From: Lates calcarifer
Taxonomy: Eukaryota; Chordata; Actinopteri; Centropomidae
Assembly: GCF_001640805.2 (NCBI RefSeq)
Contig: NC_066837.1
Location: 27,776,789-27,840,788, forward strand
Length of the DNA: 64,000 nucleotides
Reading direction: 5' to 3'
How positions within the stretch are numbered: position 1 is the stretch's first letter; each line of letters opens with the position of its first letter. The notes beneath the pieces are model-generated. The model saw nothing but the letters and a program-made list of their open reading frames with translations, searched no databases and was not told the DNA's origin. Positions 12,288 through 22,470 of this stretch are shown here, piece by piece. Made by a program: the position numbers and the translations under genes.

Positions 12288-12472
12288 CTCTAGCTGGACC
12301 TCCAGGTCTGTCAGATCTCCAGAGAAATGAAGGAGAAGCAGAAGCTGGAGAAGGAGGTGATGCAGCTGCACAGCCGGCATGGAGGTCACAACAGCAGCCA
12401 TCAGAAGCACTGACTGCAGGGCCAAGAGGGACGAAAAGGAGTACAAGACACCAGAGCAACCAGTGAATAAAG
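12288..12472 (+). pseudogene. cfap58: CFAP58-like exon remnant (disrupted)
   Basis: A 185-base piece between an acceptor (tgcttccaaattcag) and a donor (AAAG/gtgaat). One frame reads LDLQVCQISREMKEKQKL then EKEVMQLH. In CFAP58 the equivalent is SREFRKKEKLEKELKQIQ. Near 12,370-12,378 the frame shifts and continues GMEVTTAAIRSTD then KRDEKEYK..EQ, parallel to DMD...EIKAL...KEEL..LEQQ. Lesions: a TAG at 12,291-12,293, the frameshift, and a phase at the donor implying another indel. CFAP58 is a coiled-coil protein of motile cilia and sperm flagella. The splice signals argue against a processed copy. The assignment rests on remembered family sequence. Confidence 0.68.
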
Positions 12473-13327
12473 GTGAATAAAGGAGAGACAAGGGAGCAGA
12501 CACTAACAAGCAGCCACACACACTCACAAACACACTAGACACAGGTACACTAACATACACACTTGCACACACAGTGGATGGCCATTTCACTATTTACACA
12601 CTAACATGGCAGCATCATGTTTTACACAGGAGGAAAGCATGCTGCTTGATCTTTGCCAGGTACAGGACAGTCACAGATCGATTCTCAGAAACCTCATTCT
12701 GCTTTAAAAAGACATTGCTATACGCGTCAAAGTGAGTTTCATTATTATATTTTCTTCAATTTTGACTACTGGTTAAGTGACTTTTATCTGACTTCAAATT
12801 TAATCAATAATCAGTCAATTATTCTATCAATATAGAACATGCACAACATTTATTTTTGGTATATAGGCTCTGATCTCATCACTTCTCACAAGAAAACACC
12901 AAGCTCAACAGCAGTCCTCTTGGGGGACTGTAGACTCAGCTGGGATGGAGGTAGGACTTTTGTAATGCTATATCAACAGTAGCAACAGTGGCAGCATTAA
13001 GAGAAAGCAACAGTGTAGCTTTCAGGTGAGCACTGTGGCTGCAGAAGAGCAATGAAGGTTTAAGTGATGAAAAGGGTGCACTAGATACACAGTATGTTGC
13101 AGTGAGGTGAGTGTGCAATGCGAGTGTATCAGCAGACTTGAGCTGATTCCCTAAACTAGTTTCCTGGCTCTGCTTCATTTAACACATGAAATAATTCTCC
13201 TAGAAACCCTGGTAGCTGCTGTAGCAAACTGCAGAGTATAGCACATCCACTTCTGTGGCTGAGAACTACATGTGTGTGTGTACCCAAACTTTGTATTTGC
13301 TGCTACTTCTCAAGCATACATACAAGG
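12473..13327. other. Presumed intron of the CFAP58 remnant
   Basis: Noncoding. A 73-base piece at about 12,659-12,731 is bracketed by acceptor- and donor-like signals but matches no part of CFAP58 that I recognise. Confidence 0.4.
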
Positions 13328-13592
13328 TTGTTCTGCCTGTGCCTGCATGGCTTCTCTCTGGGTACTTCGGCTTCCTCCCACCATGGCAGGTTAGGTTAAT
13401 TGGTGACTTTTAATTGCCCGTGAGTGTGAATGGTTGTTTGTCTATATATGTTGGCCCTGACTGGTGGTCTGTCCAGAGTGTACCCTCTCTCTCACCTAAT
13501 GTCAACTGGGATAGGCACCAGCCCCTCCGCGACCCTTAAGGATAAGTGGTATGGATAATGGATGAATAATCAATATTTTTGATGGATGGATA
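13328..13592 (+). mobile_element. SINE (family 2), 5'-truncated
   Basis: Carries the body (gtgcctgcatgg, ggttaggttaattggtgact, gggataggcaccagcccc) and the ggataatggatg tail, ending in GGAT repeats. The tRNA-like head is missing. Confidence 0.8.
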
Positions 13593-13639
13593 AATATGTA
13601 TCATTTCACAGGGGTCACTTATAATGATAAACCCAAATC

Positions 13640-13915
13640 AACAACTCAACAGTTCCCTTCTGAGCTACAAAGCTTTTTTAGTGTCTTTTAGCTCATCATT
13701 TTGTTTTAATGGCCCATAACTTTACAGCTCCAGTTCATTCTCTCCTGCACTCACCAACTTCATTTCCAGCTGCAACATACAGCTGTTTTCAAGAAAAAAA
13801 ACTAACTTGGATAAACCTGCTACCTGTTCAGCACAAAACAACAGGCAGACAAAGTTAATAACTAGCTGATGAACACAGTGGAGCATTTAGATTTACAGAT
13901 GTACATCGACCAGAA
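13640..13915. repeat. Hairpin-family dispersed repeat, copy 2
   Basis: Shares gcccataactttacagctcc, the caccaactt...gctgcaacat segment and the 'agctgatgaacacagtggag' arm with the 3.6-kb copy. Divergent, ends not fixed. Confidence 0.5.
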
Positions 13916-14757
13916 ACATGACATCAAATGAAGGGTAAAGTTGCCTCAGATCTGCTGTGTGTATAAGTTTCACTGATTTTACGGGGACTACTTCCAGGGT
14001 TTAGCATTGGTTAGACATAAGAGAAGTGTGGAAATTTCTGTTCATTTTTTCTTGCCCCAGTTGCTGCTGCTCTTGCCACTTCAACAAAAACATGGGTGTA
14101 AAATGTAGGAGGCTGATAAACATAAAGTGTGTCCATTGGTAACAGGTGAAGATACCAGGATAGACTCTGGAAAATACAGTGGGTGGCACTTACCACATCA
14201 ACACTGTAACCACAGGAAATTGCTCTCCAGCTTGGCACAGATAAAGACATGATCAAACTCATGCAACCAGACACAGACTCTCCTATTCCCATCTGTCTCT
14301 CAGTCTTTCAGAATCTCCTTCTTCTTCTTTTTCACCATCAATTGCTTCTTCACGGCTGTTTCCGTGGCTGTGGTGAAGCATGGCAGAGCCAAGTTTACCC
14401 ACCATGCCAATCGGATGTGTTGCTGGCTTGGAGAGTGATAAACGCTCAGCTGTTGCCTCTATCGTTTGGCTCTCAGTCTGAGTCAGCGTGCCATAGTTGA
14501 TTTTGTTGTTGACATTTGTGGTTTGCCATAGCTTGAAGTGTTTAGTGACATTTCGCAAATGGCCACTGCTAAGCTCACAGTTGAAATCTGTTTAACAGCC
14601 ATAATTTAATTCACATCTTTTTCTTTTTTTTTTGCTGTGCCCCTGCTCTTGAACACCATGCAAGTTGTACAAACCTGCCATTTAGACATCACATCCTACC
14701 CCATGTTGTAAGACCCCCCCACCCCCCCCAGCTGCAGCTCTTCCCCACATCTGACAG
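13916..14757. other. Presumed intron, with C-run
   Basis: No gene. Overlapping open frames near 14.0-14.55 kb on both strands look like chance. C-runs at 14,713-14,729 precede the next exon's acceptor and form part of its pyrimidine tract. Confidence 0.45.
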
Positions 14758-14847
14758 ATCTTGAATTACCAAAAAAGCATACAAAAGGAAGAATGCTAGG
14801 GCATGCAGCTCGCATCAGCCAATGAGCAGCTCTCAAATAACCTAAAG
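14758..14847 (+). pseudogene. cfap58: CFAP58-like exon remnant with in-frame stop
   Basis: Exactly 90 bases (30 codons, phase 0 to 0) between a pyrimidine-rich acceptor (ccccacatctgacag) and a donor (AAAG/gtaaac). The frame reads ILNYQKSIQKEEC, a TAG at 14,797-14,799, then GMQLASANEQLSNNLK. CFAP58 has ILN at the matching exon start and a conserved EQLSQEN segment about 30 residues on. It directly follows the 12.3-kb remnant in protein order. One nonsense codon and no frameshift make it among the least eroded pieces. Confidence 0.58.
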
Positions 14848-16005
14848 GTAAACTCCCGACCGCCAACATATTTACACATCTGAGCAGCAGAGGAATACCT
14901 CAGTTCTGATGTTCTGTGTGTGCATGGTGTATGTTGGCAATGTGTTTCTATGCCTGCACATGCATGTTTATGAATGTAAGAGCCTATGAGAGAAAGAGGA
15001 GCAGGAGTAACAGATCTCACAGTGGGTTCATACTGTGCAGATGAAAGACACACACAGTGCTCTCATCTCAAAGTGTTTCTCGCTGTGGACGGGGGTGCTG
15101 CCAGCAGAAAGAACTAAGCAGTCCTGTGAGTCCAGTATTGCTTTTTTTTTTTTAGGTGCTGTCTCTACTTTAGCCCTTAGATAGGCAGGAACTGAATGAT
15201 ATTTGACCTTTTTGGAAAGGTGGAGAAGCTTCTAATGTTATTCTTCTTCTGGAAAATCTCACCTCACTTCATCGAAAAAAGCCTCCTGGAGCCTGAGGCG
15301 ACAGGATGGTGAGAAGAAAAAGGCTTTTGGTTTGGCATTTGGAGACTTGACTGCATCCACATGCTGCACTGTACACTTGTGTCATGTAGAGCTTAAAATA
15401 ACTGCTCTTGAGAGTATGATTCATGCTTAGCTGCAGTTTAAGTTTCCTCAGCCCCCCCCCCCGCCCCCCCACCACACCTACCCAAACCACTTCCACCTCA
15501 CACATTAATACCCAGCAAAAATTATTATACCAGTACTGGTACAGGTGGTAGTGGATTCTCAGAGTAGATGTGTGTGAGGAAAGCTCTGCCCCCCACCCTG
15601 ACACCCCCTTAAATGGTAACATGGCTAAAGGCTTCAATGGACAATTTGTCAGAGGAGGACTTTGTCACATGCAGCCACAAGGGGGCACTGCTTGGATACG
15701 GTTCATCATGTAACAGATCCAGACAAAGCAATCACATCTGCTCACACACATGTATAGTCCACTACCAGGAGGTGGGAGATCATTTCTAATCCAAGGCATG
15801 AAAAACCTGCTATTTTACTTCACATTTCATTTAGATGCATCAAGCATTGGAAAGCTATACAAGCAAGCATCCTTAATGTCTCTTGTGAGGTGGAGGAGCA
15901 TGCCAACACAGCATGCTTTTGATGTGCCGGCACATGATGTGCATTCTGATTTCACATGAGTAGCTCTCTTCATGCTGCTGGAGGATTGTTGTCATTTCCT
16001 GTCGG
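14848..16005. other. Presumed intron
   Basis: No gene seen. A poly-C stretch (15,452-15,470, one G interruption) is G-quadruplex-capable on the minus strand. The 122-codon minus frame across it is built from this low-complexity DNA and has no recognisable domain. Confidence 0.45.
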
Positions 16006-16131
16006 GAAGAGGTAGTAATTTAAGAAAGGGAGAAAGATAAGAGAAATAGAGACCAAATACAGTGAAGGCAGAGATAGGGGAAATAAGGAGAAGTGATGAA
16101 ACATTGAAAGCAAAAATATATATATATATAT
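16006..16131 (+). pseudogene. cfap58: Eroded CFAP58-like exon remnant
   Basis: Broken frames give EEV near 16,007, KIREIETKYSE (from 16,034) and, in another frame, KAEIGEIRRSDETLKAKI (from 16,065). CFAP58 has EEEV, then KIREQIHKKL, then QKAEVEQHKETLKNQI in that order. At least one frameshift separates the two blocks. The expected acceptor reads tttcctgtcgg, so its AG may be lost. The 3' end runs into an AT microsatellite (16,115-16,131) that may have replaced the rest of the exon. Confidence 0.45.
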
Positions 16132-16448
16132 TTTCAAAAACCACTGTGATAGTCTTCCTCTGGCACATCCTCTTGAAAATGGGAAGGTCATCCATGAAAT
16201 GCAACCAGAGAGAAAGAAAATAAGGTGCTAACCCTAATGCTGGTGACATAATAAAATCCATTATCTCCTCCACTTTCTCAGTCTCCTTTGTTCTCCTCTT
16301 TAAAGCTTCCCCTGGCCTGCCCATATAGCTCTCAGTTAAAAGACGAAGAGGTATGTCAGACGTGCCAGGTGATTTTCAGACTGACAGTGACAAGTTTCAC
16401 AAGATAGAGAGCCAGTAGGCACACAAGGAGGTGCTGCTGGGGGAGACA

Positions 16449-16449
<1 letters not shown>
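16132..16449. other. Presumed intron
   Basis: Noncoding; minus-strand open frames here are shadows with no recognisable motif. Confidence 0.4.

Positions 16450-16484
<35 letters not shown>
16450..16484. repeat. CA microsatellite
   Basis: Uninterrupted CA dinucleotide run of about 17 units. Confidence 0.95.
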
Positions 16485-16486
<2 letters not shown>

Positions 16487-18184
16487 TGGCTAATATGACA
16501 TGAGCCTTCGGTCTGTTCTTTGTACATCCCTTTCTGTCATGACCACAAGTGTCTCAACAACAAGACTCTCACCTTCTTTAGCTGCCTCCAGGAAAAAAAT
16601 CGAATACCTTATTCAGCTGGTGATTAAAGGGACACTCTCGTAATTTAATATCATACTTCTGGGAGATTGATTAAAAAGCACAATGTTCAAAGTAGCAAAG
16701 ACTGATATATCTTGAATTTTTAGTCCCTCGTATAGGTGAAAAAAGGCCAGTTACATCAGCAACTCAGTAGTGTCTTCCATTAGACATACAACTGCATTCT
16801 GTATTACAAGTATCGTGAAAAGATCATAGTTTCCAGAACCAAGCTGAGATAACTCCTCATCAGGGTTATTTTCTCAGACTTGACAAAGCTCCTTGAGAAC
16901 CACATTAGACAGACACAGTGGAGTAGTTCCCACTGTTAAGAGTAAATCTATCTTGGGTGAAATTGGTGAAGTGCACCTGAAAGTGTAAACTAGTGTCTGT
17001 TCCAGAAACTGACAAAGCTTCATTTTGTATTTTTCCCTTTATTTTACCAGTTAAATGTGATTAAATGTCTTTCCCAGAGAGACCAGTCCAAAACTGAGGC
17101 ATGTAAATGTGCTCAATAAAACACTGAGTATATTTGTATGTACAAATTATCATGTTCATAATATGACATTTATATGTATATAGGATTTGTTGCAGGCTCA
17201 ATAGGCTGAGTCATGTTGATTACAATAGAAACTTGTAATGGCACATGGTGGTCCAGGTTGCCCAGATTTTGAGGTAAGGTTATTTAGATCCTGGTCTTTG
17301 ATTTCCCAATATCTTAGCCACTCTGTAAATTCACATTCATTATCAGTATATTTATGACATTATACTGACTAATTACTAACTAGCTGAAGCACCTACCTAA
17401 ACGACAGAAATGTGGCTTCAGTATTTACATGCCATTACACCTGGTAAGAAGGTTTCTGATATCATGATGTGATTAATACATGCAAATGGAACACAGGAAA
17501 AAATCATTACCCAATTGTGATTTATTATAAAATATTTCCAAATAAATTTGAAACAAAAACAATCAGTACAATATTACATTTTTAGGCCAGTATTGATATT
17601 GATACTTGAGAGTTAAAATGTCTGTTAATGACCACAGGTAATATAAAAAACAAACTTTGCTGATAAGGATTACACTTCATTTAACAGGTGAGTAGAGTTG
17701 TAGGCTACAGGTAATTACAAGTAATAAACATTCTGGACACAGCCATTGAGTTGGACAGGCTGAGGGCCTGTGTCCACAGGCAGCTGTTTTCACACTGACA
17801 GCTTTTTTTTCAAGCTTTAACTTTTGGAACACCATAGCGCCTGTCAGTGTCACTTCTATCTCACCGACCAATCAAAATCAAGAAGGGGCAGGACTGATAT
17901 CAACACTTTCAACAATTGCTGGAGAGAAAGTGATCCTGGCTGTGTGTCCCCCCACAAAAGAAAGAAAAAAAGAAAGAATGCAGGCGATTTAAATCATACA
18001 AATTTAATGAGTGTTTTGCCAAACTTCCACCAACATGTCAAGTTTGCTACAAAAGGTATTACTTTAGGTACTTTATGTCACTTACAGTCACACTTCATGC
18101 TTCCATACATGTCTGGAGTGTCCATTTGATGACTTCACAAATAGCAGTCCAGTCCAACCACAGTCCCCAAGAGACCATGCAAGG
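16485..18184. other. Presumed intron
   Basis: AT-rich DNA with no coding-like frame, RNA gene or recognised repeat. Confidence 0.45.
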
Positions 18185-18256
18185 ATGACCAATTTGAACA
18201 GGTCTTTGAGGAACAAAGGACTGAAAGCTGTTTCAGGAACAACTGCCTACCAGCTG
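18185..18256 (+). pseudogene. cfap58: Candidate CFAP58-like exon remnant
   Basis: Twenty-four codons ending at a donor-like CTG/gtaatt, reading MTNLNRSLRNKGLKAVSGTT. CFAP58 has AMDELLRERDILNKNMLKAV, giving the shared pattern M..L.R...L.NK..LKAV with a three-residue gap. The place in the order (after the KETLKNQI block, before the IKV block) is correct. No clear acceptor is left. The frame runs on past the donor without a CFAP58-like continuation. Confidence 0.38.
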
Positions 18257-20197
18257 GTAATTGATAATGACCCAATCAAGGCCTTGGACAAAGCTGACCA
18301 GGTGTTGGTCAAGAAGTGCAAACAAAAATTAGGTCCAGGAGATATTTGCAGAGCAAGAGTCTGTAACTGCAGCTGAATTAGTGAGATAATTCAGCACAGA
18401 GACCAAAGACACACAGTTTTTGTTGCCCCCACAGATACCAACATTCTTATTTATTCAACCTTGTGGTGCAGCTACTACCAAAAATCCAATAAACACTCTT
18501 AAATTCAACTACTTCAGTTTCTCAGAGACTAAAGACCCATCTAAATGCCACATGGTCTTTCCTTTCAAGAGAGTCAGATGAGGTCTGATTAATCAATTGT
18601 CTAAGCGACTAGACTGTGTCCTTACCTAACTACTGTGTGGGCCATCTGATGTTGTGATGGATGAGCTAAAAACATGCTGCCACATTAATACGTTTCCCCG
18701 AGGTGATGGATGGGAGCCCAGGATCTGACGGGGAGGTCAACAGCCACGATCCACTGCACAGCGACCAAAGGGAGTACATGAAATGCCCATTTCTTATGAC
18801 AACCCAGATGCTCATGCTTTCTGACACTGTATGCACTTAGCAATGTTCACTGGTCTCTCTGTTGCTTTCAAAGACGTGATTCCCTGCTTGTTTTTTTTCT
18901 GTTTCACACTTTCTTTCTCCCTTTTATCCCTTCATGTTGATCTATCTTCCTGTCATACTTTAGATCTCTTTGTTTATATCCAGGTTTACTTTTGCTCCTG
19001 ACTGTTTTTTATACCTGTCACCTTTTTACTCTTTCAAGAGATTTTTGTCTTTCAACTGTGTCCTTCCTTTTACGTCTCTCCCATTGTATTGTTTCTGTTA
19101 TGTATACTCTCATCATTTTCTGTTAGACATAAAAATAATAGGCTTTTTCTCACCACTGTAAGCTTTCTTTCAGACTTCATGGCCCACATCCTGCTACTAA
19201 ATTAAATGGCATACTGGCACACTCCTCGTCATGCAAGAAAAATAGTAGTTATCAAAATGTCACAAAGCAAATTGTTTTGACTACAATACATACTTCCTGT
19301 CACCCTCCCTGGGCAGAGCTCGAGACCCCCCCCAAAGTACAGCTGAGGCTGACAGAGGCAGGCCCAAGAGACATGTTGAATAAGCAATGTGCCTCACCAC
19401 AGGCTACTGAAGTTAGTGGTGTGAGATATATAAGCCTGTCACTTCCATTTACCTCTTCCTGTTTGAGCCCATATGAAGACCCTCCATGTTTCATTGTAAA
19501 GGTCACACGTCCTGCAGCTCCATGATGTAACTGTCACACTGCAACAAGACGTACCTGGCATGTTATTTCACGCACAACATCACGTGTCAAATTTCATATC
19601 ATCCAGCTACTTGGTATTAAATATGTTTACTGGGAACAAATAAAATGTATTTACATTCAGTAAAGCCTTTGTAGATGTTTAGTTTCATATATATTCTGTA
19701 TTACCGGTACAAAAAAAAACAAAAAACAAAAACTTTGCCACCACGCCACTCATTCAGAAACATACCATGTACTCTCTCTAATCAAAGCCCACATCTCAGA
19801 TTTTCTCAGTGATTCAGATCTAGTGCTCATAGATGACTGTGTCCAAGCCACTCAGAGCATTGTAGGCAGGATTAGGAATGAATACGTCATCCTCCTGTGC
19901 CAGAAAAAGTGCGCCAAAAATGGCAGGAGATTACACTGACGCACCTTATAAAGGCTGTTCTAAGTGGGCTTACAGAAATAACAACTCGTAGATGAATATA
20001 TTTTTTCAATCAACATAATAGGTGTTAAGCTAACTGCCTCAAGAAATCACCACTATCTGTTAACTGCATTTGTGATGACTGAAAATAGCTAGGTTTCCAA
20101 ATCCATCTGAATTTCATTGGAATAAACAGTAGGTGGCATTAATTCTCCAGTTGGGTGATGTTGAACCATTGCACAATAGAGAGGGTACAACAAGATG
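18257..20197. other. Presumed intron
   Basis: No recognised repeat. A 48-codon open run near 18,697-18,845 (reading FPEVMDGSPGSDGEVNSHDP at its start) is GC-richer than its surroundings but matches no family I know; it might be a conserved noncoding patch. Confidence 0.4.
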
Positions 20198-20466
20198 AGG
20201 CAGCACAGTGCTGCAGTGGTTAGCACTGTCGCCTCACAGCAAGTAGGTTCCCGGTTTGAGCCTGGGTTAATTGGTGACTCTAAATTGCCCTGTAGGTGTG
20301 AATGTGAGAGTGAATGGTTGTTTGTCTATATGTGTTGGCCCTGCGATAGACTGGCGAGTCCATACAGGATGTACCCCTGCCTCTAGCCCAATGTCAGCTG
20401 GGATAGGCTGCAGCCCCCCGGCGACCCTTAACGGATAAGCGGTATAGATAATGGATGGATGGATGG
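20198..20466 (+). mobile_element. tRNA-derived SINE (family 2)
   Basis: Head cagcacagtgctgcagtggt with A-box-like tgctgcagtggttagcac and B-box-like ccggtttgagcc, body ttaattggtgactctaaatt, and tail ggataatggatggatggatg. About 100 bases are missing between the head and the ttaattggtg body compared with the 30.9-kb copy. Confidence 0.85.
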
Positions 20467-20819
20467 CAACAAGGTGATGTAATTAAAAGACCACCAGTCA
20501 AACCTCAAATGAACAGAAATGATCAAAACATGATTTTCATGTTTTCATTTATGTTTCATGTAGGAACTGTTTGTTTCTGAGGAACATTACAGTTGCCTTA
20601 CTGCCTTGTTGCTCTGCTGCTAGTTTTTGTCTCTCCAGTAGAGCAGAAGCTTCAGTGGATGTTTAAGTCTTATGCTTCATGTAGCCTGAATATTGATTTA
20701 CTTGCTAACTCTGTTTCCATTGCATTTATGGCATTTTGCTTTATCAATACCTTTTTAATTGAAAATGCACATAAAAAGAGGATGGAAATGGTAAATGCAC
20801 TTTTCTAGTCATATCGACA

Positions 20820-21036
20820 CTTTCACCCATTCACATACACATTCATATAGGACTTGTTCTATACATTTAAGTGCTCTCTAACACACACATTCACACACCA
20901 GTGACACATCAGCAATTTTGGGGTTCAGTATCTTGCCCAAGGATACTTCAGCATGCGGACTGGAGGAGCCCGGGGATCAAACCACAACCTTCCAAGTGGT
21001 GGGTGACTGCTCTACCTCCTGAGCCACAGCCACCCC
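20820..21036 (-). mobile_element. tRNA-derived SINE (family 1), minus
   Basis: On the minus strand: gtggctcaggaggtagagca (A box), ggtttgatccc (B box), ggctcctccagtccgcatgc, ggcaagatactgaacccc. The 3' end is truncated relative to the 60.7-kb copy. Confidence 0.88.
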
Positions 21037-22326
21037 TGAAATGCACACGTGAACACATTGCCACACTGAGTAATGAAGTGAAAGCAAAATAGCAGTTGAC
21101 TGAACATTTGCCAATCAAACTCCATTATATATGTTGAAGAGGCAGAGAGGGAGCAAAATAAAACCTGCGAAAATAAAAGCAATTCTTCAAACCACTGAGG
21201 GTAAGTTAAAAAAAAATGTATGGACTTTGAGCACACTTGGACTTTGAGTAGAAAACTGTGCTGCTTTTTGAAATTTCCTAATACAGAAATGTATATAGGA
21301 GTAGAGGAAGTAGAAGTATGGACCAGTGGCCTACTTCTTATTGACAAGACACAAGCCGGAGCCCAGAAATGGTTTATAAGAGGCTCTGACAGGCAGGCTT
21401 TGATCTGGAGTATTGCTGCTTCTAAAACGCAGCTCTTTAAATTCCCAGCCATCTCTCCTCTTCTTGAAAAAAGGGCCCTAATTGCTCTTCAAGGCTCTCA
21501 ATGTAAGATGCAAGGGAAAGGAGAGTACTCCTGACACAGATCATCATGTGCTAAATATTGTATCGTTGTTGTGTATAAGGAGATGAGTGCCCTTTCATAT
21601 TTAATTGGCTCAGACAGCATTCTGGCCTGCTAAGAGACACATGATTGCACAAGGAGGGAAGAATGTTGCCCCGTACAAAAATATAGATCTAGACTGTCCT
21701 ATCAAAGACTGAGGTGTAGTAGAGCCCAACTAATAACAGGAATTTTTCACACCATAAAGATAGGGTTAGGGTTAGTTTTGAGAGGGATCCATATATCTTT
21801 GGTTATTAATGAATTGTGTTCAAGACAACCTACATAGTAAGGCATGAAAAATAAACTTGCCAACTGTCACTGGTAGACAAACAATATAACCTGTTTCTGA
21901 ATACCACAAACATATTTTTGTAGAGACACTTCCTAACTATGTTGTACAGCATTGTTGAGTAACATTTCCTATAATGTGCAACAATATGTATTTGTTTATG
22001 ACGTAGTTTCGGTCACAAATAATGAATGTAATTATTTATTTATTGTATAGTTTACAGCGGATGTTACTTGATGTAAAATAACTTAAATGCTGTGAGCTAG
22101 TTGTTCTTAATAACTTGATGTGCTGCTGTTTTCAGCAATTGTGGAAAGTTACTAGCATAACTACTTCTAATGAGCATTAGCTTGTAGCACCACTTGCTAC
22201 AGTTGTAAAGCAGCCTTTCCAACAATTCATTCCTACACTGCAGTGTCTTCTTAATTATGTCCAACACACACACTGATTCCAACAATGGACAGTGCCAGTG
22301 TATGGTCCTATGGTCCATATGCTCAG
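21037..22326. other. Presumed intron
   Basis: Contains overlapping open frames on both strands near 21.0-21.5 kb (104 codons plus, 146 minus). Neither shows a recognisable motif, and both strands being open over the same bases suggests composition rather than coding. A short telomere-like block (two GGGTTA units) is at 21,761-21,775. Confidence 0.4.
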
Positions 22327-22470
22327 AACATCATCAAAGTGTCAGGACATCAGAAAATTTCCAGGCGCAGGACAACTGAAAATTCAACAGCAGATTCATG
22401 GCTTCTGCTACGAGACCTCGAATCAGATCAAGACTATCCTAAAAATAATTCACAGCAGACCCATGTTAAA
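22327..22470 (+). pseudogene. cfap58: CFAP58-like exon remnant with frameshifts
   Basis: After an acceptor-like tatgctcag the frame reads NIIKVSGHQKIS, then a different frame reads QLKIQQQIHGFCYET (LKIQQQ at 22,376-22,393), then the first frame again reads SDQDYPKNNS (from 22,423). CFAP58 has EDIKVRETQIF, then KLKQQQNLYEAV, then RSDRNLYSKNL, the same three blocks in order. At least two frameshifts are needed. The 3' end is uncertain. Confidence 0.5.

Noticed and set aside
12153..12590. 145-codon minus frame opposite the 12.3-kb exon remnant
   Set aside because: It is antisense to the CFAP58-like exon and reads a low-complexity Ser/Val/Leu sequence; the plus-strand interpretation has splice sites and family similarity.
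15269..15637. 122-codon minus frame with a Gly/Val-rich core
   Set aside because: The core is the translated poly-C/G tract at 15,452-15,470; no domain is visible.
21012..21534. Overlapping 146-codon minus and 104-codon plus open frames
   Set aside because: No recognisable motif, both strands open over the same bases, and the minus frame runs into the SINE at 21,036.
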